Shown here: piece by piece, positions 6,537 to 8,137 of the stretch
Numbering within the stretch: position 1 is the stretch's first letter
How the letters are laid out: each line of letters begins with the position of its first letter
DNA from: JBHJOF01 sp050330055
Lineage (GTDB): Bacteria; Pseudomonadota; Alphaproteobacteria; Kiloniellales; JAKSDN01
DNA length: 8,137 nucleotides
Reading direction: 5' to 3'
NCBI GenBank assembly: GCA_050330055.1
Contig: JBHJOF010000096.1
Coordinates: 1 to 8,137, forward strand
The notes under the pieces: generated by a model
The model's input: only the letters and a program-made list of their open reading frames with translations
Database searches by the model: none
What the model was told of the DNA's origin: nothing
Made by a program: the position numbers and the translations under genes

Positions 6537-7571
6537 CTAAAATAGCCGATAGGCCGTGTCGGTCAGGCTGTAGCCTTCCGGGAAGGGGTCGTCCGGGTCG
6601 AGCAGGTAAGTGTGAGTCCCGGTGATCCAGGCGCGGCCGGCGATCGAGGGTCGGATGGCAGGACGCCCGGCCACCTCGGTCAGCTCCTCTATGCGCAGGA
6701 CGAACTCGGTGCCGAGGATACTGCGCGACAGGAAGGGCTCGCCTTGGCCGATCTCGCCGCGCGTCCGCATGGCGGCGAGGCGCGCCGAGGAGGCGGTACC
6801 GCAGGGGCTGCGGTCGATCTTGCCGGGTGAGATCACCGTCGCATTGGCCGCGGCCTTGACGCCCTTCTCCTCGACCACCGGCCCCAGCAGGGTGACGAAG
6901 GTGATGCCGCCGATGTCGCCCAGCAGCGGATGCTCGGGGTGATGCCTGGCGCGCAGCGCCGCCTTGATGCGCTCGCCGATTTCGACGATCTGCCGCGCGT
7001 TCTCCGGCGCGATTTCGATGCCGGCGTCCGACGCATCGAGCAAGGCGAAGAAGGCGCCGCCGTAGCAGAGATCGACGCGCAGCTCGCCCAGGCCCTCGAC
7101 CGTCACCGGCAGATCGAGCGCCTCGACGTAGCAGGGCACGTTGGTGGTGGCGGCGCGGCGCACGCGGCCCCCGGCGCAGTCGCAGCGCAGCGTGACCAGC
7201 CCGCCGGGCGTCTCCAAGCGCAACAGGGTCTCCGGCTCGGCCATGGGCAGCATGCCGGTCTCGAGCAGCACCGTGCCGACGCAGATGGAGTTCGAGCCCG
7301 ACATGGGCGGGTAGTCCATGGGCTCCATGATGATGAAGCCGGCCCGGGCGGCCGGGTCCGTGGCCGGCACGATCAGGTTCCAGTGGGTGAAGACGCCGCC
7401 GCGCGGCTCACGGATCAGCAAGCGGCGCAGGCCGTCGCCGTCGCGCTGCAGCCAGTCGCGCTGCGACTTGACCGTGGCGCCGGGCGGCGGCAGCACGCCG
7501 CCGACAATGACATTGCCGACCTCGCCCTCGGCATGGCAACCCACCACCTGTATCGCCTTGCTGCTTCTCAT
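6537..7571 (-). CDS. Proline racemase-family protein, Ser/Cys type (probable trans-3-hydroxy-L-proline dehydratase or hydroxyproline epimerase)
   Basis: This 344-residue cytosolic protein covers the full proline racemase fold. The second catalytic motif is intact: KIDRSPCGTASSARLA with Cys257 and Asp253, as is YGGAFFA (170-176). At the first catalytic site, where proline racemases have MCGHxxIG, this protein has MSGSNSICVGTV (90-101), so Ser91 replaces the first Cys and Ser93 the His. True two-Cys racemization of proline is therefore unlikely. Family work links substituted first-site members (Ser or Thr with Cys) to trans-3-hydroxy-L-proline dehydration or 4-hydroxyproline epimerization; which applies cannot be settled here. 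The ATG at 7571 lies 9 nt after the stop of the lpxK-derived frame without a clear Shine-Dalgarno, suggesting coupling. Codons 34-77 are duplicated at 8003-8137. No other hydroxyproline catabolism gene is nearby. Confidence 0.88.
   Translation of the reverse strand: MRSSKAIQVVGCHAEGEVGNVIVGGVLPPPGATVKSQRDWLQRDGDGLRRLLIREPRGGVFTHWNLIVPATDPAARAGFIIMEPMDYPPMSGSNSICVGTVLLETGMLPMAEPETLLRLETPGGLVTLRCDCAGGRVRRAATTNVPCYVEALDLPVTVEGLGELRVDLCYGGAFFALLDASDAGIEIAPENARQIVEIGERIKAALRARHHPEHPLLGDIGGITFVTLLGPVVEEKGVKAAANATVISPGKIDRSPCGTASSARLAAMRTRGEIGQGEPFLSRSILGTEFVLRIEELTEVAGRPAIRPSIAGRAWITGTHTYLLDPDDPFPEGYSLTDTAYRLF
7340..7474 (-). repeat. Direct repeat copy 1, inside the racemase gene
   Basis: These 135 bp match 8003-8137 at every position but one (G at 7385, T at 8048), with a constant offset of 663 bp. 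They cover racemase codons 34-77. Similarity stops abruptly at 7339/8002, where the second copy changes to lpxK sequence. The right limit is only the window edge, so the repeat may be longer. Confidence 0.95.
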
Positions 7572-7580
7572 GGCTCTAGC

Positions 7581-8137
7581 TCAGGCACTCCCCAGGACCG
7601 GCTGCAGCAGACGCGCCAGCGCCGCCGGGTCCTGCCAGGCGACCTCGATCCGCAGCACGGTGACCCGCGCCTGCAGGTCGGGCGCCAGGCGCACCGCGTC
7701 CTTCGCCGTGGTGACCGCGAGCACCGACTGGCGCTCGGCCTCGGCCAGCAGCGCCTCGATCTCGGCACGGCTGTAGGGATGATGGTCGGGGAAAGCGCGC
7801 GACGCCACAAGTTCGGCGCCGGTCTCCGCCAGCGTGGCGAAAAACTTCGTGGGACGGCCGATGCCGGCGAAGGCCAGGACGCGGCGGCCGCGCAATGCTC
7901 CGGCCTCGGCCGTCGGCGCCAGGCGCGCGCGCAGCAGCGGCCGGCCGGATGCAAGTCGCGCGGCCAGGCCGTGCCGGTCGTCGCCCAGCAGCACCACGCC
8001 CTCGGCCCGGGCGGCCGGGTCCGTGGCCGGCACGATCAGGTTCCAGTTGGTGAAGACGCCGCCGCGCGGCTCACGGATCAGCAAGCGGCGCAGGCCGTCG
8101 CCGTCGCGCTGCAGCCAGTCGCGCTGCGACTTGACCG
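7581..8137 (-). pseudogene. lpxK: In-frame fusion: racemase fragment joined to the C-terminal part of tetraacyldisaccharide 4'-kinase (LpxK)
   Basis: The downstream 140 residues (7581-8003) are the C-terminal part of LpxK, the inner-membrane-associated kinase that phosphorylates the lipid A disaccharide at the 4' position. Recognisable segments are EGVVLLGDDRHGLA, VLAFAGIGRPTKFF, AFPDHHPYSRAE and VTTAKDAVRLAP. The N-terminal half with the P-loop is missing. In its place the frame runs without a stop to the window edge through racemase sequence (IREPRGGVFTNWNLIVPATD), equivalent to racemase residues 34-77 with His63 changed to Asn. A product lacking the P-loop cannot be an active kinase. LpxK is essential in most Gram-negative bacteria, so an intact copy should exist elsewhere, possibly just beyond 8137. 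A real tandem duplication and an assembly chimera are both possible. A TTG at 8084 is the only in-window start candidate and is not convincing. Confidence 0.8.
8003..8137 (-). repeat. Direct repeat copy 2, upstream part of the lpxK fusion
   Basis: This is the partner of 7340-7474 in the same orientation. The final 89 bp (8049-8137) are identical to copy 1, and the single difference at 8048 changes a His codon to Asn. The junction with lpxK lies in a GC-rich CCCGGGCC stretch (about 8004-8013) that belongs to the racemase copy and could serve as microhomology. Confidence 0.95.

Noticed and set aside
6252..6545. Small plus-strand ORF of 97 residues in the intergenic island
   Set aside because: It is a translation of REP-like repeats and the palindrome, with no Shine-Dalgarno and no independent coding evidence.

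Overview
The window is GC-rich, tightly packed bacterial chromosomal DNA. It fits a high-GC alphaproteobacterium, perhaps from the Rhodospirillales or Reyranella side. The evidence is the codon use, a GhrA/TypA/LpxK gene set typical of Gram-negative bacteria, and intergenic repeats of kinds I know from such genomes (a CCTCATCCTGAGCCTGTCGAAGG family and a CCCTCCCCCTTGAGGGGGAGGG family). LpxK implies an outer membrane with lipid A. The genus cannot be fixed from the sequence.

Layout. Two plus-strand genes come first: a short stand-alone MetE-like (cobalamin-independent methionine synthase catalytic-domain) protein at 181-1251, and a GhrA-type glyoxylate/hydroxypyruvate reductase at 1350-2279, separated by a strong intergenic hairpin. 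A minus-strand two-gene operon converges on them: an isochorismatase-like cysteine hydrolase (3244-3864) whose stop overlaps by 8 bp the start of an amidinotransferase/DDAH-like guanidine hydrolase (2346-3251). The 366-bp gap 3865-4230 separates this operon from the divergent typA/bipA translational GTPase (4231-6057). It carries an operator-like nested hairpin, a GC-rich dyad repeat block and a candidate typA promoter.

The gap 6058-6536 has no gene and is almost entirely repeats. Two ~90-bp composite REP-like units face each other, with a pair of inverted CACGGATGAA tandem repeats between them, so 6077-6465 is a nested, roughly symmetric inverted structure centred near 6272. Abutting it is a 42-bp perfect, loop-free palindrome (6465-6506).

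The right end is on the minus strand: a proline racemase-family gene of Ser/Cys type (6537-7571), preceded by the 3' end of lpxK. The lpxK piece (7581-8003) is joined in frame to a second, near-identical copy of part of the racemase gene (8003-8137, one mismatch to 7340-7474). The arrangement is what a 663-bp tandem duplication across the lpxK/racemase boundary would give, but an assembly misjoin near a contig end would look the same.

The genes do not form one obvious pathway. Most are housekeeping or small-molecule catabolism genes. I see no phage, CRISPR, toxin-antitoxin or defence system. The most unusual content is structural: the repeat island at 6077-6506 and the lpxK/racemase duplication.
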